Assembly: GCA_037137375.1 (NCBI GenBank)
Contig: JBAXKJ010000002.1
Location: forward strand, 62,001 to 126,000
Reading direction: 5' to 3'
Origin: CAINVV01 sp037137375
GTDB lineage: Bacteria > Bacteroidota > Bacteroidia > Bacteroidales > Prolixibacteraceae
Length of the DNA: 64,000 nt
Both the position numbers and the translations under genes were made by a program. Under the pieces are notes generated by a model, which was given only the letters and a program-made list of their open reading frames with translations, searched no databases and was not told the DNA's origin. Position 1 is the stretch's first letter. Every line of letters starts with the position of its first letter. Of this stretch, positions 35,821-44,981 are shown piece after piece.

Positions 35821-37971
35821 ATGAATAAATGTATAACGGGCTTATTTGCTTTTTTTCTTTTCCTCTCCATTCAGTCAAAGGCCGATGAAGGGATGTGGTT
35901 ACCCTCGCTGATTGGCAAACTGAATATTGAACAGATGCATTCCATGGGTTTAAAATTAAGTGCAGAACAGATATACAGTATTAATAACTCCAGTCTTAAA
36001 GATGCCGTAGTTGCGCTTGACCGCGGATCCTGCACTGCTGAGGTTGTGTCTGCGGATGGTCTTTTACTCACTAATCACCATTGTGGTTTCGGAGAGATTC
36101 AGAAGCACAGCTCTGTTGAGCACGATTATCTGAAAGATGGTTTCTGGGCGAGGAGCAGGGATCAGGAGCTTGAGAATCCTGGTAAGAGTGTGACTTTCCT
36201 GATAAGAATGGAGGATGTCACGGATCAGGTAATGAAAGGAATAGCTGATAATGAGCCCGCTGCTTCACGTCAGGAAAAGATGCTGAAAGCCATGACTGCT
36301 ATCGAGAAAGATGCACGTGGTGATACAAAATATGAAACCAGAGTCAGGCCATTGTTTGAAGCCAATACCTTTTATCTCTTCGTTACCGAAACGTTCAGGG
36401 ATATCCGGTTGGTAGGTGCGCCGCCGCAATCTATCGGAAAATTCGGCGGGGAAGAAGACAACTGGATGTGGCCCCGTCACACAGGGGACTTTTCCATGTT
36501 CAGAATCTACTGCTCACCGGATGGTAAGCCTGCAGATTATGCGAAAGAAAATGTGCCATATCATCCCAAACACCACCTTCCCGTTTCACTCAAGGGTGTT
36601 GAGATGAATGATTATGCAATGGTAATGGGCTATCCCGGAAGGACGAACCGTTATCTGACTTCCTTCGGGTTGAAGTATACCATGGATGTGACCAACAAAA
36701 TCCGGATTAAGGCAAGAGCTGCTAAACTGGATATTATTAAGGATTACATGGCAAAAGGCGAAAAAAATCGCATTCAGTATGCCTCGAAATTTGCTGGCAG
36801 TTCCAACTATTATAAATATTCCATCGGGGAGAATCAGGGACTTTCGGCCCTGAATGTGATGGATAAGAAATCGGCCTTTGAAAAGGACTTTGAAAATTGG
36901 GTAAGTAAAGACCCTGCCAGGAAGGCTAAATATGGAGATGCACTCAAGAGCATTGCAAAGTCATATCAGTCTGTAGATGAAAAAGTTGCCTCAGAATATA
37001 TCCGTGAAGCATTACTTGGTGGACCGGAAGTCTTCAGGTTCTCTGCCGGAGCCAGTTTTCTTGCCGAGGAGTTGAAAGGCACCGACAAGGAAAAAATCCA
37101 ACGCGCAGCCGAGAGATTTAAGGCATCCCTCCAAGAGTTTTACAAGGATTTCGATGCAGAGACTGATCAAAAAATCACTGCTGTACTTTATAAAATGTAT
37201 GCGGACAATGTAATTGCAAAATATCATCCATCTTTCTTTGCAGAGGTCAATAAAAAATTCAAAGGGAATTATGCCGCGTATGCTGAACATGCTTTCAAGA
37301 AGAGCATATTCCCGGATCAGAAAAAGCTGGAAGCATTCTTGAATAACCCTTCCAAAAAAGTCCTGGATAAGGATCCTGTTTATCAGGCCATGCTTTCTAT
37401 GATGGAGGTAATGAAGGTCATAGCTGAAGATGTCCGCGTTTCTACAACTGATCTTGAAAATGGCAGGAGACTATTCGTTGCCGGCCTCAACGAAATGAAC
37501 AAGGACAAAAATTTATATCCTGATGCCAATTCAACCATGCGTCTTACTTACGGTAAAGTAGGTGACTACAATCCCAGAGATGGCGTCCATTACAATTATT
37601 TCACTACCCTCAAAGGATATGCGGAAAAAGGAAAAATCGGAGATGCTGATTTTGACTATCCACAGAAGCTGATCGATCTATTTAATGCCAAAAATTTTGG
37701 CAGATATGCAGATAAAGACGGAACCCTTCACACCTGCTTTACGACCAATAATGACATTACAGGAGGTAACTCTGGAAGCCCGGTCATGAATGCCAATGGA
37801 GAATTGATTGGTATTGCCTTCGATGGCAACTGGGAAGCAATGAGTGGAAACATTGCCTACGAAGCGGATCTGCAGAAATGTATTAATGTGGATATTCGTT
37901 TCGTTTTGTGGGTCATTGATACTTATGCCGGGGCAAAGAACCTGGTAGATGAAATGACAATAATCCGATAA
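35821..37971 (+). CDS. S46 family dipeptidyl-peptidase (DPP7-like)
   Basis: A 716-residue exported serine peptidase. After the signal peptide (GLFAFFLFLSIQSKA) the mature start DEGMWLPSLI is the S46 hallmark. The catalytic histidine is in LLTNHHCGF and the serine in TGGNSGSPVMN. The S46 family releases dipeptides from the N-terminus of oligopeptides in the periplasm of Bacteroidota that feed on protein. Eighteen residues after the catalytic serine lies a glycine (IAFDGNW); in the characterised enzymes glycine here goes with hydrophobic P1 (DPP7) and arginine with acidic P1 (DPP11), so a DPP7-like specificity is inferred. It lies just upstream of rnhA with a 12-base gap. Confidence 0.93.
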   Translation: MNKCITGLFAFFLFLSIQSKADEGMWLPSLIGKLNIEQMHSMGLKLSAEQIYSINNSSLKDAVVALDRGSCTAEVVSADGLLLTNHHCGFGEIQKHSSVEHDYLKDGFWARSRDQELENPGKSVTFLIRMEDVTDQVMKGIADNEPAASRQEKMLKAMTAIEKDARGDTKYETRVRPLFEANTFYLFVTETFRDIRLVGAPPQSIGKFGGEEDNWMWPRHTGDFSMFRIYCSPDGKPADYAKENVPYHPKHHLPVSLKGVEMNDYAMVMGYPGRTNRYLTSFGLKYTMDVTNKIRIKARAAKLDIIKDYMAKGEKNRIQYASKFAGSSNYYKYSIGENQGLSALNVMDKKSAFEKDFENWVSKDPARKAKYGDALKSIAKSYQSVDEKVASEYIREALLGGPEVFRFSAGASFLAEELKGTDKEKIQRAAERFKASLQEFYKDFDAETDQKITAVLYKMYADNVIAKYHPSFFAEVNKKFKGNYAAYAEHAFKKSIFPDQKKLEAFLNNPSKKVLDKDPVYQAMLSMMEVMKVIAEDVRVSTTDLENGRRLFVAGLNEMNKDKNLYPDANSTMRLTYGKVGDYNPRDGVHYNYFTTLKGYAEKGKIGDADFDYPQKLIDLFNAKNFGRYADKDGTLHTCFTTNNDITGGNSGSPVMNANGELIGIAFDGNWEAMSGNIAYEADLQKCINVDIRFVLWVIDTYAGAKNLVDEMTIIR

Positions 37972-37983
37972 AAGAAGAATTTA

Positions 37984-38460
37984 ATGGGAGAGGGGTCATC
38001 ACCAAAAATCATCATGTATACGGATGGTTCCTCTCTGGGAAATCCGGGACCCGGGGGTTATGGAACGCTTTTGTTGTTTGAGAATTTTCGTAAAGAGTTG
38101 TCGGCCGGATATCGGCTGACTACCAACAACCGGATGGAACTCATGGCGGTAATTGCCGGTCTGGAAGCTCTGAAACACAAAAATTCTGATGTAACTATCT
38201 ATACTGATTCAAGATATATTGTCGATGCCGTTGAAAAAGGATGGCTCATTAACTGGATCAGGATCAGATTTAAGAACAAGAAAAATAGCGATCTTTGGTT
38301 GAGGTTTTATGATCTCTACCAACTTCATCGGGTGAAGTTTATCTGGGTAAAGGGACATGCCTCTATTCCGGGTAACGAAAGATGTGACCAATTGGCTGTT
38401 GCCGCGGCGAATGGACCAGATCAAATTGAGGACAGCGGATTTATCACTATCGGGAATTAA
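37984..38460 (+). CDS. rnhA: Ribonuclease HI
   Basis: A 158-residue enzyme that cuts the RNA strand of RNA-DNA hybrids. The four acidic catalytic residues are visible: D14 (YTDGSSLGNPGPGG), E52 (RMELMAV), D75 (IYTDSRYI) and D135 (NERCDQLA), with the VKGHASIPGNE loop holding the conserved histidine. The basic handle region of the E. coli type is present (NWIRIRFKNKKN). It precedes waaA by 4 bases, so the two are probably cotranscribed, and RNase HII is also encoded at 58825. Confidence 0.95.
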   Translation: MGEGSSPKIIMYTDGSSLGNPGPGGYGTLLLFENFRKELSAGYRLTTNNRMELMAVIAGLEALKHKNSDVTIYTDSRYIVDAVEKGWLINWIRIRFKNKKNSDLWLRFYDLYQLHRVKFIWVKGHASIPGNERCDQLAVAAANGPDQIEDSGFITIGN

Positions 38461-38464
38461 AATA

Positions 38465-39703
38465 ATGATGCGGCTTTTATATAATACGGGAATTTATTTT
38501 TATCATTTTCTGATTTGGGTTGCCTCATCCAGGAATCTAAAAGCCAGAAAATGGTTATCCGGAAGAAAGAATCTTTTTGACAGACTGCAAAAAGAGCTCA
38601 TTCCCGGCGAGCCGTTGTTATGGTTTCATGTCTCCTCGCTGGGAGAGTTTGAACAGGCCAGACCCGTCATCGAAAGTGTAAGGAAAGATTTCTCCGGGTA
38701 TAAGATTCTGCTGACATTCTTTTCTCCTTCAGGGTATGAGTTAAAAAAGGACTATCCTTTAGCAGATTACGTTTTCTATCTTCCTCTTGATACCCAATGG
38801 AATGCATCCAAATTTCTGGATATCGTCAAACCGGAAAAGGTCTTTTTTGTTAAATATGAGTTTTGGTTCAATTACCTGACTGAACTGAAGAAACGGAAGA
38901 TTCCTACATTTATATTTTCCGCCCTTTTCAGACCGTCACAATTTTTTTTCAAACCCTGGGGCAAATGGTTCAGAAAGGCACTTAAGGCTTATACTCACAT
39001 CTTTGTTCAGAATCGGAGCTCATTTGACGTGCTTCAAAAATTCGGTTTCAACAATGTTTCCATATGCGGAGATACCCGCCTGGACCGGGTAGCCCAGATT
39101 GCTACATCGGCCTCAAACCTTCCTAAACTGGAAGAATTCAGCGCCGGGAAACTGGTGATAGTTGCCGGCAGTACATGGCCCGAAGATGAAGCGCTATTCT
39201 TACGATTTGTAAACGAATGTAAGCACAAAGTAAAATTTGTGATCGCTCCGCATGAGGTAAATCGTCAATCCATCCGCAGGATCACCGAAAACCTGCAGAG
39301 ACCTTTTGTGTTTTACTCTTCTGATTCGACGCCCAAGGAGATGGAAAACGCAGAGGTTCTTATCGTGGACGGATATGGATACCTGGTTTCTGTTTACCGC
39401 TATGCCAGGATCGCTTATATAGGTGGTGGGTTTACGACAGGAATTCATAGTATTCTTGAACCGGCTGTTTATGGTATGCCTGTCGTCTTTGGTCCGGAAT
39501 ATCACAAATTTCATGAAGCTTCCGAGATGATCCTGCTAAATGCTGCCCACTCCATCAACAATTATGAAGAGCTTTATTCCCTTTTTGAAAGCTACCTGAC
39601 AGACCCGGCCAAACTGGAAAATGAGAGTCAGATTGCTTCGCAATACGTTGAAAGTAACCGCGGAGCCACCGATCAGATCGTTCGCTATTTCTTCGAAAAG
39701 TAG
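38465..39703 (+). CDS. waaA: 3-deoxy-D-manno-octulosonic acid (Kdo) transferase
   Basis: A 412-residue protein starting at one of two adjacent ATG codons (38465/38468), just after rnhA; the longer frame overlaps rnhA and is rejected. It has an N-terminal membrane-anchoring segment, LLWFHVSSLGEFEQARPVI (family acid site), LTFFSPSGYE, FVKYEFWFNYL and the C-terminal GYGYLVSVYRYARIAYIGGGF..GIHSILEPAVYGMPVVFGP block. WaaA adds Kdo from CMP-Kdo to lipid A precursor at the inner membrane. It shows the organism makes Kdo-containing lipopolysaccharide. Confidence 0.93.
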   Translation: MMRLLYNTGIYFYHFLIWVASSRNLKARKWLSGRKNLFDRLQKELIPGEPLLWFHVSSLGEFEQARPVIESVRKDFSGYKILLTFFSPSGYELKKDYPLADYVFYLPLDTQWNASKFLDIVKPEKVFFVKYEFWFNYLTELKKRKIPTFIFSALFRPSQFFFKPWGKWFRKALKAYTHIFVQNRSSFDVLQKFGFNNVSICGDTRLDRVAQIATSASNLPKLEEFSAGKLVIVAGSTWPEDEALFLRFVNECKHKVKFVIAPHEVNRQSIRRITENLQRPFVFYSSDSTPKEMENAEVLIVDGYGYLVSVYRYARIAYIGGGFTTGIHSILEPAVYGMPVVFGPEYHKFHEASEMILLNAAHSINNYEELYSLFESYLTDPAKLENESQIASQYVESNRGATDQIVRYFFEK

Positions 39704-39976
39704 CCTATTCTCTCCAAATTCATAGGATAATATTTTTTGGTAAAATTTTCGAAAAATATTTTTTTTGTAAACTTTTTCGATTTTGAATTTTCTTATTTAC
39801 CTGATTATCTACCTATTAACACACTTTCGTTGATAACTTTATTTTTTTCGACTGGAATAAGGTATCCGAAAAAATGTCTTTGACACTATCTTTACCCAAA
39901 GAAAATCGACAATCCTGGCATAGATTATCCGATGCCGAAACCTTAATATTTTTATTACCCGAAGATTAACTTAACT

Positions 39977-42523
39977 ATGGAACTTAATGACGTGACAGCA
40001 AAGAGAAAACACACGCATCTCAAAACATACTCGAATGAAGAGGCCTTTGACGCGTCTCTTAAATATTTTCAGGGAGATGAATTAGCCGCCAGGGTATGGG
40101 TCAATAAATACGCCTTAAAAGATTCTTTCGGGAATCTTTTTGAATTGACGCCCGATGACCTTCACCATCGTTTGTCTTCCGAGATCGCCCGCATTGAAAA
40201 AAAATATCCCAATCCATTGTCAGAAAAGGAACTTTTCGAACTCTTCGAGCAGTTTAAGTACATTGTTCCTCAAGGTGGGCCAATGACTGGAATAGGAAAT
40301 GATTTTCAAACCGGATCTCTTTCCAACTGTTTCGTGGTTGGTAATGGCGCCGACTCTTATGGCGGCATCATGATGATCGACCAGGAGCAGGTGCAGCTGA
40401 TGAAAAGAAGAGGAGGCGTAGGTCATGATCTTTCGCATATTCGTCCGAAAGGGTCACCGGTCAAAAATTCCGCATTAACTTCTACCGGGATTGTTCCATT
40501 CATGGAGCGTTTCTCCAATTCTACCAGAGAAGTTGCACAAGATGGGCGCAGAGGGGCCTTAATGCTTTCAGTATCTATCAAACATCCGGATTCAGAGCAA
40601 TTTATTGATGCCAAAATGGACGAGGGTAAAGTTACCGGCGCCAATGTTTCAGTAAAGATTGATGATGAATTCATGAAAGCCGTCCGCAATAACACCTCTT
40701 ACCACCAGAAATATCCGATAAACAGCTCTGAACCAGTTTATACCAATGATATTGAGGCTACGAAGCTTTGGCAGAAGATTGTCTTCAATGCATGGAAATC
40801 TGCCGAACCGGGGATATTATTCTGGGATACGGTCATACGGGAATCCGTTCCTGACTGTTATGCCGATCTCGGTTACGGTACCGTATCCACTAATCCTTGC
40901 GGAGAGATTCCACTTTGTCCTTACGACAGCTGCCGTCTGATCGCTATCAACCTGTATTCTTATGTGGATCACCCATTTACACCACAGGCAAAATTCAACT
41001 TCCCGCTTTTCCGCTCCCATGTGAGACTATCTCAAAGAATCATGGATGATATCATCGACCTGGAACTGGAGAAAATTGAAGCCATCTATGATAAAATTCT
41101 GGCAGATCCCGAAGTAGATGAGATCAAACAAGTCGAGTTGAATTTGTGGGAAAAGATTAGGGAAAAGGCGGTTAACGGACGCAGAACAGGCATTGGCATC
41201 ACCGCCGAAGGTGATATGCTTGCCGCACTTGGACTGCAATATGGCTCTGAGAATGCCATCGACTTTTCAGTTGAGGTTCACAAGATTGTTGCCATCGAGG
41301 CGTATCGCGGTTCTGTGATGCTTGCCAAAGAGCGCGGAGCTTTCCCAATCTACGACACTAAAAAAGAGGTTAATAATCCATATATCAAACGTCTGGCATT
41401 GGCAGATCCTGAACTTTATGAGGATATGGCTCAACATGGGCGCAGAAATATTGCCCTGCTGACCATAGCCCCTACCGGGACTACCAGTCTGATGACACAG
41501 ACCACTTCTGGTATCGAACCGGTCTTCATGCCTGTCTACAAAAGAAGAAGGAAAGTCAATCCGAATGATAAGGAAGCAAGGGTTGATTTCGTCGATGAGA
41601 TGGGTGATTCATGGGAAGAGTATCTTGTCTTCCATCACAAGTTCAAACTCTGGATGGAAATCCATGGCTACAACACCAAAAAGAAATACTCCAACGACGA
41701 GATTGACGAAATGGTTAACAAGTCCCCCTATGCTAAAGCGACCTCCAACGACATCGACTGGATGGCGAAGGTCCGGATGCAGGGACAGATCCAAAAATGG
41801 GTCGACCACTCCATTTCCGTCACCATTAACCTTCCTGAAGAGGCGACAGAGGAGCTGGTTGGCAAACTGTTTTTCTCGGCCTGGGAGAGTGGATGCAAGG
41901 GTGTAACCGTCTACCGAGAAGGTTCCAGAACGGGAGTTCTGCTCTCCACACGGGATAAGAAAAAGGAAGGTGTTTTCCCTACCAAACGTCCCGAAATGCT
42001 GGAAGCCGAAATTGTCCGCTTCCAGAATAACAAGGAAAAATGGATTGCATTTATCGGTCTTATCGATGGCAAGCCTTACGAAATCTTCACTGGTTTGGCA
42101 GATGACGAAGATGGAATTCTCCTCCCGCGCTCAGTTACCGACGGATGGATCATCAAAAACCGCGACGAAAGCGGAATCTCCAGATACGACTTCCAATACC
42201 GGAACAACCGTGGATACAAGACCACCATCGAGGGCTTATCCTTTAAATTCAATCCTATCTTCTGGAACTACGCAAAATTGATCTCCAGCGTTTTGAGGCA
42301 TAGCATGCCAATCCAGAAAATTGTTGAGTTAATTACAAGCCTTCAATTTGATGTGGAATCTATCAATACATGGAAGAATGGTGTCGCGCGAGCGCTGAAA
42401 AAGTACATCCCTAACGGTACTTCCTGCGAAGATGCCAAATGTGAGGGGTGTGGTTCCGACAATGTAATTTATCAGGAAGGCTGCCTGATCTGCACGGATT
42501 GCGGCTCTTCTAAATGTGGATGA
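39977..42523 (+). CDS. nrdJ: Adenosylcobalamin-dependent ribonucleotide reductase (class II)
   Basis: An 848-residue enzyme that reduces ribonucleotides to deoxyribonucleotides. Visible blocks are GNDFQTGSLSNCFVVGNG, KRRGGVGHDLSHIRPKG, STNPCGEIPLCPYDSCRL (active-site cysteine and glutamate), RRTGIGITAEGDMLAALG, and GTTSLMTQTTSGIEPVF. The absence of a beta subunit gene and the NrdJ-type core point to the cobalamin-dependent class. The C-terminus ends in Cys pairs (CEDAKCEGCGSDN...CLICTDCGSSKCG), a zinc-ribbon-like tail with a redox-active pair. It is monocistronic with a clear terminator. No cobalamin riboswitch was recognised in the 273-base leader. Confidence 0.95.
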   Translation: MELNDVTAKRKHTHLKTYSNEEAFDASLKYFQGDELAARVWVNKYALKDSFGNLFELTPDDLHHRLSSEIARIEKKYPNPLSEKELFELFEQFKYIVPQGGPMTGIGNDFQTGSLSNCFVVGNGADSYGGIMMIDQEQVQLMKRRGGVGHDLSHIRPKGSPVKNSALTSTGIVPFMERFSNSTREVAQDGRRGALMLSVSIKHPDSEQFIDAKMDEGKVTGANVSVKIDDEFMKAVRNNTSYHQKYPINSSEPVYTNDIEATKLWQKIVFNAWKSAEPGILFWDTVIRESVPDCYADLGYGTVSTNPCGEIPLCPYDSCRLIAINLYSYVDHPFTPQAKFNFPLFRSHVRLSQRIMDDIIDLELEKIEAIYDKILADPEVDEIKQVELNLWEKIREKAVNGRRTGIGITAEGDMLAALGLQYGSENAIDFSVEVHKIVAIEAYRGSVMLAKERGAFPIYDTKKEVNNPYIKRLALADPELYEDMAQHGRRNIALLTIAPTGTTSLMTQTTSGIEPVFMPVYKRRRKVNPNDKEARVDFVDEMGDSWEEYLVFHHKFKLWMEIHGYNTKKKYSNDEIDEMVNKSPYAKATSNDIDWMAKVRMQGQIQKWVDHSISVTINLPEEATEELVGKLFFSAWESGCKGVTVYREGSRTGVLLSTRDKKKEGVFPTKRPEMLEAEIVRFQNNKEKWIAFIGLIDGKPYEIFTGLADDEDGILLPRSVTDGWIIKNRDESGISRYDFQYRNNRGYKTTIEGLSFKFNPIFWNYAKLISSVLRHSMPIQKIVELITSLQFDVESINTWKNGVARALKKYIPNGTSCEDAKCEGCGSDNVIYQEGCLICTDCGSSKCG

Positions 42524-42559
42524 GTGTTTTTATAAGTTTTTAGATAATTATCTCTGGCG

Positions 42560-42588
42560 GGGAAGATCGAAAGGTCTTCCCTTTTTTT
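42560..42588 (+). terminator. Rho-independent terminator after nrdJ
   Basis: A 9-bp stem (GGGAAGATC with GGTCTTCCC, one G-T wobble) with a GAAA tetraloop followed by seven T residues, 36 bases after the nrdJ stop. Confidence 0.92.
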
Positions 42589-42597
42589 GCTTGAATT

Positions 42598-44970
42598 TCA
42601 GAAATCAAACCTAAGTCCGGCAATTGGAACCAATCCGAGCAACACCCTGTCTGTCGATACGATGGCACCTTTCACATAAGAAAAAGTTCGTCTGTAAACA
42701 TTATGGTGGTTCAGTACATTCTGGATATCAAGAGAAAAATTGAAGGCCGAACTCTTCTTGTTGATTCTGAAATTCACGCTGGCATCCATCCGGTCAAACA
42801 TTGGAAGGTGCATCGAATAGGTATCCGCGTTATTATAGACAATGGTCTTTTTCTTTGTACTCTGAACATAATCAGGAGGAGTAAACCTGTATCCCCCCCG
42901 GGAAATATTTCTGAGATTAAAACCGAGACTGTTCTGTTTATACTTTCCGACTTTAAACTCTTTACCTCCTACAAAATTGAACACATAATTTGAGTTGTAG
43001 TAGGTAGAATACCAATCCCAATTAGAGGCTCTGTATCTTGAGTCAAAAAGGGAAAAAGTTGCCAAAACGTAATAATTGCTGGAAAAAGACTTGTCAACCG
43101 TCAGTTCCAGACCAGTGTTATCAGAATATCCATCGTTGGAGAGATCGATATCCGGCATACCATCCGAAATATTCAACATAGAAAAAGTATTCGTGGCATT
43201 AAGGCTGACCGGAACATGGTACAAATGCTGGTAATAGCCCTCCAGAACAACCCGGAGATTGTTGGAAAATGATTTCCGGTAACCTCCGACCAGGTGAAAA
43301 GCCTTAGTAGTCTTGAGATCACTGTTCAGTGCGATACGTGTCTTACCGACTTTGACCCTGAAATAATAGATCGGCAAGGGTTCCAGTCGAGAATAAATCC
43401 CTGTACCTAAGTTGATCGACTGGTTTCCTGGTAGGTTAAATACCATTCCCAATCGCGGCTCAAATGTCCACTCATTGTTTACACTGGTATAAGTTGAATG
43501 CAAGGCGGGCACCAGCTCAAAATAATCATTGGGTTTGAATTTCCACTGGAGATATGCCTGTGTGTAGAAACTCTGTATTCTCTGATCGACCAGCGTGTCA
43601 AATAATTTAGTCGATTGCCTTCTGATACTGAACATGTCGGCAAAAGTCCTGTGATACTCCAGTCCTGCCCTGAGAGTATTTTTTGAATTGACCTTCGTGT
43701 TAACCATCATGGAAGCGCGTAGAACCGGAGAAATGAACCAATCCTGTTTGTTTAAAACATGGCTCATACTCGTATCAACGACCCCTTCATGCCAGTCTTG
43801 GTTAGTACTTGTCAAGCCGATAATTGTGCGCAGATAGGTCTTTCCATCGTTGAAGTTTTTCAGGTGCCTAATCCCAACGACAGATAACCGGTCATCCTCC
43901 AGAAATTCATCGTTGTTGATACCACTCTTGATATCAGCCTTATTCTGAGAGGCCTCATTACCCGTCTTACTCTTCCCTCCTATTGAAAAAATTTCAAGTT
44001 CACCTAATTTCTTACCATGAAAATTCATCTTGAAAGTCCAGTCAAAGGAGCTGGGAATGATACTCAGATCGGCAATGTTGATGATCCCGTATTTTTGTAA
44101 AATATTGAAGTTAGCGTATCTGCTGCTAAAGAGGAAAGAATTCTGCTTTGATTTTCCAAGCGGACCTTCCGCCGAAGCCTCAATCCCTACGACACTTAGC
44201 TGTAGGCCATATTCGTTTTTTTCTGTATTCCCCTTTCTGAGCCTTAAATCCATGACTCCGGATAACGCATTTCCGAATTCTGCCGGGAAGGCTCCCGTGT
44301 AGAAATCAAAGTCGGCGAGTACATTGGTGGAAATCATGGAATAGGCGCCACCATTGTTGCCTATGCCGTTTGAAAGATGATTGGGATTCGGAATTTCCAT
44401 CCCTTCCAGATGCCAGGATAAACCTCTGGGAGAGTTTCCCCTTACTACAATTTCATTGCTTTCGTCGCTGTTACCGCTCGTCACACCCGCAAAATTGGCC
44501 ACCATCCGCAAGGGGTCATAATATCCTCCTGCAAACCGGGTCGCATCCCCGCTCTGCAAGGTTCTTACGCTGGATCCGCTGGTTGGCGTCAGCCAGGTCT
44601 GCTTGCCTGCTGATACCTGCACCTCCTGCGTTTCATAGACTTTTGCCTCCAGGAAAATCTCTATCAATACCTCTTTCCCGGTACCTACCTGGATATTTTG
44701 CATGCCCTTGGGCCCATAGCCCAGACAGGAAACCAACAGGCTCCACCTACCGGCAGGAATTTTTATCTTGAAATTTCCATCCTTATCCGAGAATGCGGTG
44801 AAAACATTTTTTTGATTAGAAAAGCTAAGGATGACTCCCTCAATAGGTTGACGAGTATCCTGATCGCGAAGCGTGCCTTTAACATTCTGAAAATATTCCT
44901 GGGCCTTCGTGGAGTTTGAAAAGAGCAAAAGAGCGAAACCCAGGAAAAATATTTTCAAGCACTTTATCAT
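42598..44970 (-). CDS. TonB-dependent outer membrane receptor
   Basis: A 790-residue outer membrane protein. A signal peptide (IFFLGFALLLFSNSTKAQ) is followed by a CarboxypepD_reg-like beta-sandwich (about residues 28-115, VKGTLRDQDTRQPIEGVILSF...DGNFKIKIPAG). A plug domain follows to about residue 240 (VSAGKQTWL..., ATRFAGGYYDPLRMVANFAGV, IVVRGNSPRGLSWHLEGMEIPNPNHL). The rest is barrel strands ending in LRFDF, an aromatic C-terminal residue as expected. It is not paired with a SusD-like lipoprotein, which argues against a polysaccharide utilisation locus; the ligand is unknown. It starts 11 bases after the speA stop on the same strand. Confidence 0.92.
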   Translation of the reverse strand: MIKCLKIFFLGFALLLFSNSTKAQEYFQNVKGTLRDQDTRQPIEGVILSFSNQKNVFTAFSDKDGNFKIKIPAGRWSLLVSCLGYGPKGMQNIQVGTGKEVLIEIFLEAKVYETQEVQVSAGKQTWLTPTSGSSVRTLQSGDATRFAGGYYDPLRMVANFAGVTSGNSDESNEIVVRGNSPRGLSWHLEGMEIPNPNHLSNGIGNNGGAYSMISTNVLADFDFYTGAFPAEFGNALSGVMDLRLRKGNTEKNEYGLQLSVVGIEASAEGPLGKSKQNSFLFSSRYANFNILQKYGIINIADLSIIPSSFDWTFKMNFHGKKLGELEIFSIGGKSKTGNEASQNKADIKSGINNDEFLEDDRLSVVGIRHLKNFNDGKTYLRTIIGLTSTNQDWHEGVVDTSMSHVLNKQDWFISPVLRASMMVNTKVNSKNTLRAGLEYHRTFADMFSIRRQSTKLFDTLVDQRIQSFYTQAYLQWKFKPNDYFELVPALHSTYTSVNNEWTFEPRLGMVFNLPGNQSINLGTGIYSRLEPLPIYYFRVKVGKTRIALNSDLKTTKAFHLVGGYRKSFSNNLRVVLEGYYQHLYHVPVSLNATNTFSMLNISDGMPDIDLSNDGYSDNTGLELTVDKSFSSNYYVLATFSLFDSRYRASNWDWYSTYYNSNYVFNFVGGKEFKVGKYKQNSLGFNLRNISRGGYRFTPPDYVQSTKKKTIVYNNADTYSMHLPMFDRMDASVNFRINKKSSAFNFSLDIQNVLNHHNVYRRTFSYVKGAIVSTDRVLLGLVPIAGLRFDF

Positions 44971-44981
44971 AATGCTGCGGA

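Noticed and set aside
39704..39976. Cobalamin riboswitch upstream of nrdJ
   Set aside because: No B12-box-like sequence or long paired structure was recognised; the region is AT-rich with little GC pairing.
42598..44970. Polysaccharide utilisation locus (SusC/SusD)
   Set aside because: The receptor has no SusD-like partner or glycoside hydrolase gene beside it.
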